The position numbers and the translations under genes are program-made. A DNA stretch of 64,000 bases from NCBI RefSeq assembly GCF_036588685.1, contig NC_086383.1, forward strand, positions 61,083,448-61,147,447. The letters run 5' to 3'. Positions within the stretch are counted from its first letter, which is position 1. Each line of letters starts with the position of its first letter. The notes below the pieces were generated by a model, which did no database searches, was not told where the DNA came from, and saw nothing but the letters and a program-made list of their open reading frames with translations. This stretch comes from Mytilus trossulus (taxonomy: Eukaryota > Mollusca > Bivalvia > Mytilida > Mytilidae). Positions 11,456 to 22,075 of the stretch are shown one piece after another.

Positions 11456-12130
11456 CTCAATTTTATTTATGTTATCTCTTTTCCGAATGCTGTTTAAACA
11501 GTTTATTTTTAAAAAGTTTGTTTAAACAACGAGATAAGGATCGAATGTGATTAGATAATAGAGACGGAATGACCTCTTTATGGGAAATCGGGTTTGGGCC
11601 TATATTTTTGCGGTAATTCGGAATTCACTCATATTAGATATATCGGAAATTGATAAATAGGTTTATGGGATATTGAAAAGAGTACTTAATGCAATTGATA
11701 ATTAAAGAAGAACCCTCCCTTTGATACAGAATTTAGACATGCATTCCATTACAAAATACAAAGTTTTTTCAAATAACTTGGTCATATTCGAATTGTATTT
11801 CTAGTCTTGATATATACCAACTACCCATGTTGTAATTGCATAAAGTAAAATGAAAGCGACTTTTTTCCTGGTACACACAATTCAGCAATTGTCACAGATG
11901 AAAAAAAAACAAATCTTCAAATACCATTATAATACATATTTGCTTATACATGTCAATTGAAGATAATTTTTACATAAGACTACTGTGCAGGTTTCCAACA
12001 ACTACAGTTTTGTGTCAAGATTTAAATACCAATGGGATAAAAAAAAATCGGAATTTGCGCCATGCAAACATAACTCTGTTTTTCCTTTTTCTTGGTATTA
12101 TTTACAGAAATGTGTAGTTTTGTAACTGTA
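11456..12130 (-). other. 3' flank of TRIM-1, no gene
   Basis: The sequence from about 11500 is paralogous to 21430-22075 (TRIM-2) and 31230-31950 (TRIM-3), so the duplicated unit extends downstream of the stop codon. Nothing coding is seen. Confidence 0.6.
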
Positions 12131-13783
12131 CTATTGTCGAGTATATTCCAAAACACCATGTTCTTTTGAAATATACAATTTTGTGCAGTCTTTATCAAAG
12201 CAGATATCAAAAAAGGGTCCATTTCCATCTTCATTCACCACTAAGTCACTGAATGTTCCATCCGATCTTAATCTATACACTCCTTGAGTTTGGACAACTA
12301 CGTACACGTACCCTTGACAATCTATCGCTACTCCGTGCAGTATATGGTTTTCTGAAGGCTTATAAGTAAAAAGATGTTTACCGTCGATTGTCGTACAACA
12401 AATAACTTCACTGTCACTGTGATAGATGTTTCCACTTTTATCTAATGCAATGTACCTTGGTGTTAATTTATTATTATTCATTTTGATAGATCGAATATGT
12501 CTGCCATTGTGATTCAGAACTTTTATGTTTCCTTTCGTGCCGACAAAGATGTTTTCATTTGAAGCAGCAACACCTCCTTCTTTGCATCCCTCAATCGAAA
12601 TTTCGTTTAATACTTTACAAGTGTTTAAATCTACAAATTGAATGATATTTGTTTTTGACAATGTTATTATTCCTCTGTTTTGGCCCGGAACTAAAACAAT
12701 TTGCCATGGTTCACGATTGATTATCATTTCGTAATTCCTCTTTTTATTATTTTCAAACACCTGTATTGCATAACGAAAAGACCACAAATTAGAAGTCGAA
12801 ATAATAAGTTCGTTGTAATGATTTACTTTTATTCCTTTAATCCTATCATATAACTTCATGAGTCTGGTAGCACCTTGCTTCTCAATGAAGATCGGTAATA
12901 TTTGTTGTTGTAAAGTTGGAATTTGAGACTGTCGCTTCTTTCTCTGAATAAATTCTTTCGAAGAGGATACTTCAATTGTGTCAATTGTTCCGATAGAAAT
13001 TATGCTTTTCTTAGGTACATCTGCATTCAATTTAATTGACAAATTAGTTGTCTGCTCTGTAATTGTACTGATTTTTTGTTCAAGATCGGCGAGAACAGTT
13101 TTGTACGCATGAACAGCAAAAAAAACTTGTTTTTCAGATCCATGTTTCTCCACTATATCAAACGTGTCTTTTTTTTCTCTCGCGATTTTTCCAATATCTT
13201 GTATTTCAGTGATCGTCACCTTTGCATTGTTTAATATTTTTTCTTTTTTATGCTTCAGGTCCTCGAGCAGTAATTTCTCTAGATATTCAATGTGACTTAT
13301 TGCTTCTTCTTTCACTTTCCTTATTTCATCTCTAATCACATTTGCGTCTTTTTCAATGCTATCAATTAAAGTCTGTCTGTCCTCTGTAATGATGGGTACT
13401 GTTATTAAAACATGTTCTATTAGTTCTATTGCATCGATAAATGACTGAGATCTTTTGATGCCTTTAGATGCTATGTCAACTGACATAACTTTCTGACAGG
13501 AACGGTGTGTTTCTACTTGACATTCCTTGCAACAAAGAATATCATGGTCGACACAGAAATACTCAAATGGCAAATCCTCGTGTTCTGAACAGCGTTGGTC
13601 CGAAATATTTATATTCGTAGGCTTTATGTTAATATCTAAAAGTTCGTGACGGCGGGACATTTTCTGAACGCGATGGTGTTCTGCACATTGTAAACATAAC
13701 GATTCTTCACAAATGACACACCAATGAGTCGGGGTGTTGTTCTTGTCACGTGCTCTACATGGCTCACATTGGGAGTTTTCCAT
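12131..13783 (-). CDS. TRIM-1: RING-less TRIM-like B-box/coiled-coil/NHL protein
   Basis: This is a 550-residue product starting at MENSQ. An upstream in-frame extension is intronic: TTTCAG|ATAATGG places a 3' splice site three bases before the ATG, so the whole coding region is one exon (5' edge 13786). Domain order: a B-box1-type zinc site at ~6-46 (C6, C9, H20, C22, C25, C30, C33, H36, H46); B-box2 at 65-96 (C65, H68, C77, C85, C88, H93); coiled coil ~115-270; a basic patch RKKRQSQ; then an NHL-like beta-propeller of ~230 residues with IAIDSQGYVYVV-type blades. There is no RING finger, so direct E3 activity is unlikely; oligomerisation and ligand or RNA binding through the propeller are the usual roles of such proteins. 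Non-coding first exon: ~17.84 kb, 4 kb upstream. The middle and 3' half are most like TRIM-3. B-box and propeller assignment is firm; cellular role is inference. Confidence 0.9.
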   Translation of the reverse strand: MENSQCEPCRARDKNNTPTHWCVICEESLCLQCAEHHRVQKMSRRHELLDINIKPTNINISDQRCSEHEDLPFEYFCVDHDILCCKECQVETHRSCQKVMSVDIASKGIKRSQSFIDAIELIEHVLITVPIITEDRQTLIDSIEKDANVIRDEIRKVKEEAISHIEYLEKLLLEDLKHKKEKILNNAKVTITEIQDIGKIAREKKDTFDIVEKHGSEKQVFFAVHAYKTVLADLEQKISTITEQTTNLSIKLNADVPKKSIISIGTIDTIEVSSSKEFIQRKKRQSQIPTLQQQILPIFIEKQGATRLMKLYDRIKGIKVNHYNELIISTSNLWSFRYAIQVFENNKKRNYEMIINREPWQIVLVPGQNRGIITLSKTNIIQFVDLNTCKVLNEISIEGCKEGGVAASNENIFVGTKGNIKVLNHNGRHIRSIKMNNNKLTPRYIALDKSGNIYHSDSEVICCTTIDGKHLFTYKPSENHILHGVAIDCQGYVYVVVQTQGVYRLRSDGTFSDLVVNEDGNGPFFDICFDKDCTKLYISKEHGVLEYTRQ

Positions 13784-14732
13784 TATCTGAAACAAGAAAC
13801 AAACAGATTGTATAATATGATTATTTATTTGCAAAAGAAGTGTTTGTTGTTGAGGGGCCACAGAACCACCTCTACAACCTATACATGAGTTGACTCAAAA
13901 ATCAAAATGAGATGATACTACCATTGAGGAGTCTCAAGTTCAGTCGAGCTTTTCTTTTCAAACAATTATCTCATTCAAGGAAAAAAATATTCTTAAAAAT
14001 ATATTTAATTCGTAGTCTTTATTTCGATTCGTCGAGGCGTAAGGCAAATCAGAGAGCTGGTTGTTCTGCATAAAGCGTCAACAATGACCCCTTTCAACAA
14101 CGTATTAATTTGTGATCATGTGTTGTTTTGGTTGGTTTCTTAATCCTAGACATGTGTTTCAAGTGATTTATTTAAATGATTATTCTCTAAATACATATTG
14201 TTCAAACTTAGGGGAATGAACTACTGGTGGTTTGTTGGTGTTATTTGTTATGCAGTTGAATTTGCACTGTATAGAACTTAGTATTTTCATGAATATTCTT
14301 TGGCTGTAGGGCTTGAGTCAAATTTGGAAATGTTTGCATATTTTAGTATTGCCATTTGTATTCAAGATTTGTATTTATGGCCCCAAAAAAATACATAGAG
14401 GCGAGACATGTCTTAATCGTGAAGATTTTATTTCATTTAAACCGAACTTATTTATTTGGAATTACGGATTGGTCTTAATATGATGTCCAAAGTATGAGTT
14501 GTAGTCATCATTGAACTAAGTGATTATTTCTTGTGATCTTGTCGTTTTCAAGAAAATACAATTTATCTGCTTTGCAACTATTTTATTCTTTCAATCTCCA
14601 GTTTTTGCCCTTACGCCCTAATGATACGTGCTTATTGCAGAATTAGAAAACTATTCGTTGATAAGAACAAATTAGATTAATACCTTGTTTGTATGATCCC
14701 CCGCGTGTTGTAAAAGATCGATGAGAATAAGT

Positions 14733-15440
14733 CCAAGGTCATTAAAGATTGCATATTTTGGCTTTAATATTGATTCACTTATAGGGTCTTTGCATCGGAA
14801 CTAAACACATTTTTTTTAAACAGTTATTGGCATGACACGGGTTATGTTCTTCTTATATATTTTATGATAGTATGATACTAAACCCATAACGGGAGGGATT
14901 GTGCCTGATATTCATATGATGAAGACATAATCTTTCAATCAGTTTAAGTGAGGTCTGGAGCTGGCATGTCAGTTAACTGCTAGTAGTCTGTTGTTATTTA
15001 TGTATTATTGTCATTTTATTTATTTTCTTTTGTTACATCTTTTGACATCGGACTCGGACTTCTCTTGAACTGAATTTTAATGTGCGTTTTGTCATGCGTT
15101 TACTTTTCTACATTGGCAAGAGGTATAGGGGGATGGTTGGGATCTCAAAAACATGTTTAACCCCGCCGCAATTTTGCGCCTGTCCCAAGTCAGGAGCCTC
15201 TGGCCTTTGTTAGTCTTGTGTGATTTTTTATTTTAGTTTCTTGTGCATATTTCGGAGTTTAGTATGCCGTCCATGATCACTGTACAAGTATACATATTTT
15301 AGGGGCCAGCTGAAGGACACATACGGGTGCGGGAATTCTCGCTACATTGAAGACCCATTGGTGGCCTTCGGCTATTGTCTGCTCTATGGTCGGGTTGTTG
15401 TCGCTTTGACACATTCCCCATTTCCTTTCTCAATTTTATC
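14733..15440 (+). repeat. Dispersed mussel element R-A, copy 2, inserted in the TRIM-1 intron
   Basis: It is near-identical in content to 10735-11455. The paralogous TRIM-5 intron reads straight through this point (about 53268-53273), so this is an insertion after the loci separated. I see no clear target duplication. Confidence 0.8.
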
Positions 15441-15589
15441 TCTTTTGTTTTAACCAACGTTCAGTACTAATCCGAGCGGTTCCATCAACGTAAGAAATGA
15501 GTGTAATATAAGAAGTTACAATGGTTACACAGGAAAATAACTTATTGTGGATATTTTCCTAATGTCGTTACTACAATCCCGTCCCCTTT

Positions 15590-15860
15590 TCCAGAATGTC
15601 ACCTACCGAATTAGACTAATTACTGGGTATGTACTTACATGAGCAACACGCCGTGAAACACATGTGGGGAGGATCTGCTTACCCTTGTAAAGTTTTTGGT
15701 GGGGTTCGTGTTGCAAAGTCATTAGTTTTCTATGTTGTGTTTTTCGTACTATTGACCCTTTTTCTTTTTTAGCCATGCTACAATTTGTTTTCGACAACAG
15801 CGGAAGTAATCTTTGATCTAACGGTCTCGAAAGTTATTGAAAAACGACAATAGTAGAGGT
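15590..15860 (+). repeat. Dispersed mussel element R-B, forward orientation
   Basis: It contains the landmarks 'catgagcaacacg', 'ggatctgcttacccttg' and 'ttttggtggggttcgtgttg' plus an 'agccat' motif. It corresponds to about 53405-53620 in the TRIM-5 intron, so it was present before those loci duplicated. Confidence 0.75.
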
Positions 15861-16424
15861 GTGTCTAGTAAAAAGTTATATTTTTTCGAGTGAAATACCA
15901 TCAGATTAAATGGCAATCAAATTTGTTTACCCTTGTGGTCAACTTATAGTTCCGTTTTCAATGATGTTTACTTAAAAGGCATATGCATAAATATTAAACT
16001 TTGCACTTTAAGAATTGGACTGTGGTTTGTTTTATATTAAACATTGGTTAATTTTGAAAACAGTGCATACTTCTACTAAGCAAGAGACGGATCAGGGATT
16101 GTAAAGAGGCAGAGGGCAAATCAAATCGATGACGATAGCATAAACACTCTACACCTCTTTGATCCGCAACTATTAGCTTCTAATATGTTGGTATATATGA
16201 GTATTTCTATTACAACCACTGGGTAGATTCCGCTGCTGATGAAGGTTTCACTTACAGGTATCACCAGCCCAGGAACTTGAAGTATCGATATCATTGATAT
16301 GGACATACTTATAAATTAACTTTTTAAACAACTTTGAATTGTTCGAAATACTAAAGATTTTCGTTCCGTAAAATAGATTACCGTAGCTGGATTTGACACA
16401 ACCGTTCAAAAGAGGGGCGAAAGA

Positions 16425-16640
16425 TACCAGAGGAACAGTCAAACTCATAGATTGAAAATAAACTGACAACGCCATGGCTAAAAAAGAAAAAGACAAACAG
16501 ACAAATAATAGATGACAATACACAACATAGAAAACTAGACTAAGCAACACGAACCCCCACCACAAACTTGGGGTGATCTCAGGTGCTTCAGAGAATCCGG
16601 GTCCGTTCGCCCTGGTAAGGAGAAAGGGTAAGCAGATTCA
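16425..16640 (-). repeat. Dispersed mussel element R-B, reverse orientation
   Basis: It shows the reverse-complement landmarks 'cgccatggctaaaaaag' and 'gcaacacgaacccccac' of the R-B family. The surrounding 15.9-17.4 kb has no counterpart in the TRIM-5 intron. Confidence 0.75.
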
Positions 16641-17579
16641 AAATGTGGGTCACCAATGCTCTTTTCTCTTTTAATTCCAGCATCACCGATGTGTCTTTTG
16701 GAGTTGAAACTCACGCTTGGCATGCAAAATGTTTTGATCCAGGTATCTTTGATAAGTTTGCTTATAAACATTAGTTTCAATGTGATGTTCTTATTGGACA
16801 AGTTGTAGGATCATTTGCTAAATATCTGATAGAAAACGATTTAAGACTGTTTTACCGAAGATGTATACGTATTCAAATCAGAGCAGCTATTGCTTTTGTG
16901 TGTTTTTTTCAAATTGTCACATTGTTTTTCATGCAATGGCGGACAGTTTGTTTGCTGGACAGGATTATTGATAAGGATGCTGAAAAGAAGTTTTTCGCTA
17001 CTTTAGAACCATCAAGTTACAGCTGCATACTTCCAAATTATATATTTTAGATATATTTGTTCTCTTTACATACTTCATTTAAAGGCACTACAAAAGGACC
17101 AATTGATATTCCTTGAAGTTGCATAGTTTCAGACTAATAGACCGAGATATCCATTTGCCCATATAGTAATTATTTACAAACTGCTGCCATTTTTGCAGGT
17201 TGGAGGACAAAGCTGACAAACCTTGAAACATACCACCATAGAAATGATTGAATATGGTCGTGTTTGTGCTAATCAAATTATAACGTGGTTTTACTGGAGA
17301 AGACTGAACAAATTTACGACAGACAATAATGCCCAAGGGTTATCGAAACAAAGGGATGCATCAGTTACAAAGGGATAGTATTGTTTTATTTCATTTAAAT
17401 TGTTATTATATAGTAATGCAACACATTCTATTTCAAATTGATTTAAAAAATACTTTTAAATGAGAAGTTCTTTTTTTGTACTTAAGACTATAACTATTAA
17501 AGTTTAATAAACCGTCAGGGGATTTTCAAGATAACCGCTAGATCCATGAAATTGCGTGCATTTTTTTATAATGAAATAA

Positions 17580-17760
17580 GTTATCAAAGGTACCAGGATT
17601 ACAATTTAATAATACGCCAGACGCTCATTTCGTCTACATAAGACTCATCAGTGAGGCTCAGATCATAATTGATAGAAATATAAACAAGTAATAAGTTGCA
17701 GAGCATTGAGGACCCACAATTCCAAAAAGTTGCGCCGAATACTGCTAAGGTAATAAATTA
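17580..17760 (+). repeat. Short dispersed mussel repeat (CGTCTACATAAGACTCATC family)
   Basis: 'acgctcatttcgtctacata' and 'gcagagcattgaggaccca' recur at 53800-54015. This is a common mussel repeat end, here in the TRIM-1 intron close to the first exon. Confidence 0.7.
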
Positions 17761-17835
17761 CTTGGATAAGAATGAAACTGGTATAACCAGTAAATATAAT
17801 CTACAAACAAAAGGTAATCCAAACATATAACGTAC

Positions 17836-17960
17836 CTCAATGTTTGTCTTCTTCAAATATATCTGTCTAGTAGGTTCAAAGTCATCTGATAACATTCATA
17901 TCATATGAAGGTCTAATAACGATCAGATCACCTGATGTTGTATTTCAAGTAGTAGCTTTA
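17836..17960 (-). promoter_or_regulatory. Non-coding first exon and core promoter of TRIM-1
   Basis: The exon 3' end is at 17836 (donor GTACGT). The GATCACCTGAT element (17926-17936, E-box CAGGTG on the minus strand) lies 90 bp upstream of the donor. In the other four copies it lies 62-63 bp upstream; a ~27-bp insertion resembling local duplication accounts for the difference. The transcription start is not determined; the exon edge is inferred from five-way conservation. Confidence 0.6.
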
Positions 17961-17999
17961 AAAAAATCTTGTTTGGCACACCAATAATATTTAATTTTC

Positions 18000-20040
18000 C
18001 TGTTTGTATTATTTTATCAATTTACAGACAATTTCAATGTTGACACTGTGGAAATTTCATAATTAGCCCTAAAAAGAATCATTGGTTATAAATTATGTGA
18101 TGCTTTTGAGACAGTGGATAACAATATCTCAGAACATGTTAAAAATTTCCAAAATTAAATATCAAAGTATTGCAAACAATTTTATAATCAAACAAGAATG
18201 TGTCCTTAGTAAAAAAAATACCCCACTTGCACTATAATTTTCTATGTTCAGTGGACAGTTAAATTGGGATCAAAACTATAATTTGGCATTGAAATTAGAA
18301 AGATCATATCATAAGGAACATGCCACTGGGTGTTAAGCAACCAACAATCAATCAATCAAACGAAATCCGGACTGGAAGTTTTACAGAACAAGGGACACAA
18401 CTTGTGTTATTAACTTTTATTTTAAGTTCAAATAAAGTGGCAATCATTGCATGTCAAAGCAACACTTTATGGTGTCTTGTACTGAAAAAATCAACATACC
18501 TTTAAAGGCATATAAGAAAGAACTGGTTTCCGGAACTTCGTATGTACCAAAACAGGTACTTCAGATCTGACAAACAGACAAAATGTATCTTCTTTTTAAA
18601 ATTTGGTGCAAGTTCTTTAATACTCAAAGTCCAAAAGTCTTCTACAATGATCATCATAATCCAATTTCAGAGCTGTATCAAGCTTGAATGTTGTGTCCAT
18701 ACTTGCCCCAACTGTTCAGTGTTTGTCCTCTGCGGTCGTATAAAGTTGCGCCCTGCGGAACATCTGGTTTTCATTTCCGTTGTCTACGTTAACTTAAGTT
18801 TTCAACAGTTAAATATTATGAAGCTTATACCTAATGCTTATTCTCATAAACCACAGATAAAGATTGAATTTTGGTGGTGTCACTTAAACCGTTCTAGAGT
18901 TATGCCCCTTTACAAATTGAAAAAATGCCGAAATTTTGGTTTTAGTTCTCTAACGTTAATTTGCCGCAAACGAATGTCATGAACCTGTGCACGATGTTTA
19001 TAACCACAAAACAGATCAAGATCAAATTTTGATGGAGTCACGTTTACCGTTCGAAGGTTATGCCCCTTTACAATAGGCCAATTTCTTTTTCGTTTCCATT
19101 CTCTAATTTATGTTTCCCTCAACCAAATGACACTTTTACAAAATGCGTATTTTCTCAAAACTCAAATCAAGTACAAGGCATTGTAGTGTCACTTTTAAAT
19201 TGCTTGTGTGTTCCTTTATATAACGTCATATGCAAGCGGGCGCATAATATATGTCCTCATTTCTCGATTTATTTTTGTCAAGTTTTTTCTATAATACTTT
19301 TTTTTTTTTTTTTTTTTCTGTATTTTTGGTCCATTATTATCTGTTTTATCTTTTATATAAACCACTTCCAGACCCATTTTGTTGTAAGATAATATTTTTC
19401 TTTGCAATTCTGTTAAAATTTTAGACGTTTACTTTTCAAAGAAATATGGTTAATTTGATAATGAATAGTTGGTGGCAGACTGAGGATATAATATGATACA
19501 CTCGACTCAAGCTTGGGTCACTTTACTATGTTTACACAGTAAAACAAATAAAAATTTACAAAACAAAAAAATCAATCTACTCTAATAGGTGATTGATTTC
19601 ATGAAATACAAAACGGGAAGAGAAAGCTTATTTAATACATGTATTTATAATGATAATAATGAGTATATACATGTAACAGCAAAATATCTTTAAAAAATTG
19701 CACGTTCATGAATTATGATTCGTAGAAGATGAAATTATGAATGAAAACAGGGGATGTGTCAAAGAGCCGGCCGGACATGCAACAACCCGACCATAAAGCA
19801 GCAAACAACCCAATGCTTAAACAATGGGTCTTCAACACAGTACGTGTTATCTTACTTAATCGCGGTATGTTGTAGTAGTTGCCGAAAAACGTCACCAGTC
19901 AATTGATCAAGGTATCATCAACTACGTTTGATCCCCGTCTTTCATCGAATTGTATGAGACCCTGCCCCTTATCATTTTACCGACCGTCATTATATGCTAC
20001 TGTGATAACTGATCTATTTTTAATTCATTGCTAATCACAG
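18000..20040. other. Intergenic sequence with repeat fragments
   Basis: 18000-18330 matches the dispersed repeat upstream of TRIM-5 (56280-56640). 18670-18780 is a fragment of the 'gcggtcgtataaag' repeat. A ~29-T run lies at 19290-19319. 19738-19850 is a reverse fragment of the R-A end. A 146-codon open frame (18542-18982) runs across repeat sequence and is not supported as a gene. Confidence 0.5.
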
Positions 20041-20195
20041 ATATTCTGCATCATATAACTTTTCTATGAAACTTGCCTGATTTCTGATTTTACGATATGA
20101 TAATTTGTATAAAAAAAGAAACAAACAAGTTATTAATGATTTGCAAATTTATTACAAAAAATTGTTCAACTGGCGTAGTCAAGTGGATACTTCGT

Positions 20196-20270
20196 GACCC
20201 GATTAGCTCAGTCGGCAGAGCATGAGACTTTTTACATCTCAGGTCGTGGGTTCGAGCCCCACTCAGGGCA
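20196..20270 (+). ncRNA. tRNA-Lys-like sequence, copy 1 (pseudo-tRNA or tRNA-derived repeat)
   Basis: Both pol III internal promoter boxes are intact: A box TAGCTCAGTCGG (20204-20215) and B box GGTTCGAGCCC (20249-20259). D-arm, anticodon stem TGAGA/TCTCA and T-arm GTGGG/CCCAC pair well. The anticodon loop has 9 nt (CTTTTTACA) instead of 7, and the acceptor arms (ACCCGAT and TCAGGGC) pair at only about three positions. I therefore regard it as a non-functional or repurposed tRNA. It sits in a conserved ~300-bp flank repeated at 30.77 and 41.96 kb. Confidence 0.65.
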
Positions 20271-20274
20271 TGCG

Positions 20275-21120
20275 ATTTTGATTGTTTCCATTGACACAAT
20301 CCAGCTTTTTGAGACATGTTGTGTACTTTATTCAAATGAAAAAAATGCATTTAATATCAGTAAACATCAGTCCAATCATAGCAGATCTTAGAAGTAAAAT
20401 TAGATTTAAACTTCGATGTTTCAATCAATGCGAGTTGGCATCGATGTGTAATATAATATATGTTTGTAACAAACAATAAATTTCACAAAAATCAGTCTAT
20501 ATTTTCACTGTTATTTATTATTAACCTACAATGAAGATGTAATGAATATGTTAAGCTTGTCAGATTAGACGTAGTGTCGTCAATTTATAATGAATGTACG
20601 AAATTCTTTTAAAAGATTCGAATTCACAAACAAAGACATTGTGTTTACTTCCTTCCGGAAGAGGGGACTATAATTAAAAATATAACAGTTATAAAGTGTT
20701 TAACTTTCAAAAACTACCATATAGAATTTACGATTTTTTTCTGGGATTTTTAATTCTATACTTTTTTTCGGTTTTTCTTTTTCGTTCAATATTTTAAGAT
20801 TTGTATCACTTTTATATTGGCACAAAATACATTCATATGTATAAGGTCAGAATAGCGGGTTCTCCATTTCACTTCTTTTTTTTTGGCTTACTCTTCACTT
20901 TTTCTCTATTCTGTTAATCTAATCTGGACCCTCAGGTATATCATTGCATGGTGTTTCATCATACATTCCTGAACGGATATATATTTAAACTGCGTCTTGA
21001 TATACTATAAAAAGACTAAACTCGATCTGGTTTATTTTGAATTTGAAGATATATATTTATAAGTACAAACATTATTTCTTTTCCGAATATTCTCAGTTGT
21101 TATTATAACGAGTGTTAAAA
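20275..21120. other. AT-rich intergenic sequence, no gene seen
   Basis: No supported coding region, RNA gene or recognisable repeat apart from the tRNA-like flank that runs to about 20340. Confidence 0.5.
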
Positions 21121-21124
21121 CGAT

Positions 21125-21385
21125 CAATTTCAAAACGGAACAAAAGAGGGACGGAAGATACCAAAGGGACAGTCAAACTCATAAATCTAAAACAAACTGA
21201 AAACGCCATGGCTAAAAATGAAAAAGACAAACAGAAAAACAATAGTATACATGACACAACATAGAAAACTAAAGAATAAACAACACGAACCCCACCAAAA
21301 AATAGGGGTGATTTCAGGTGCTCCGGAAGGGTAAGCAGATCCTGCTCCACATGCGGCACCCGTCGTGTTGCTTATGTGATTACAA
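21125..21385 (-). repeat. Dispersed mussel element R-B, reverse orientation
   Basis: It is marked by 'ggacggaagataccaaaggg', 'cgccatggctaaaaatg' and 'gcagatcctgctccacatg'. It lies between the tRNA-like sequence and the TRIM-2 3' flank. Confidence 0.8.
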
Positions 21386-22075
21386 ATCCGGTAAATAGTC
21401 TAATTCGATAGGTTTAATTCATGAAAGGGAAGGGGATTGTAGTTACGACGTAAAGAACATATCCGATATCATTTGTGAAACGGTTAATCCATAACGGTCA
21501 ACCAACTCGTGATGGCGTCCGTAAAATTTGTATTGAGGTGATGAGAGGCCTCGGGTTAGGACTTATGTTTTTGCGGTATTTCGGGATTTAGTTTTAATTA
21601 TCAGGACTCTGGAATAAAGGACTAGTTTTTCGGGGTCCTAGAAAGAGTCCTTTATTGTTCCGATAATTCGAGAAGAACCCTCTACTACTTGATAAAGAAT
21701 TTAGACATGCATTCTATTACAAAATACTAACTTTTGTAATACAATTTGGTCATGTTTGAAATGATGTTCTATTCTTGATTTACCGTCTACCCATGTGGAA
21801 ATTGTATAAAGTAAAATGCAAGAGACGAATCGTTCGTAAAACACAATTTAGAAATTGTCACAGATGACAAACACAAAATTTCGAAAAACATTTTAATAAA
21901 TATGTAAAATAAAGACAATTTTTACGTAAAACTACAATCCAGGTTTCCGACAGCTAGAGTTTTGTGTCAAGATTTAAATGCCAATGGGATAATAGTTTCT
22001 GAATTTGCGCCATGCAATCATATCTCTGTTTTTCTTGGTATGGTTTACATATTTGTTTACTGCTTTATTTCTGTA

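Larger units (their letters stand above)
13787..17835 (-). other. 5' UTR intron of TRIM-1
   Basis: It is bounded by the coding-exon acceptor and by the donor GAG|GTACGT at 17835-17834. About 13960-14730 and 17400-17830 match the TRIM-5 intron (52.52-53.27 and 53.65-56.15 kb). The remainder is dispersed repeats and unassigned AT-rich DNA. No internal gene. Confidence 0.6.

Noticed and set aside
12022-12234. Open frame overlapping the TRIM-1 3' end
   Set aside because: It is a shadow in another frame and extends into untranslated sequence.
13784-13861. 26-residue N-terminal extension of TRIM-1 (and 9 and 24 residues in TRIM-2 and TRIM-5)
   Set aside because: The extension lies upstream of a conserved polypyrimidine-CAG acceptor common to all copies; the residues differ between copies while MENSQ/MEDSQ/MQNC is conserved.
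18542-18982. 146-codon plus-strand frame
   Set aside because: It runs through the 'gcggtcgtataaag' mussel repeat and has no domain or splice structure.
20196-20270. Functional tRNA-Lys gene
   Set aside because: The 9-nt anticodon loop and unpaired acceptor stem make a working tRNA unlikely; kept only as tRNA-like.
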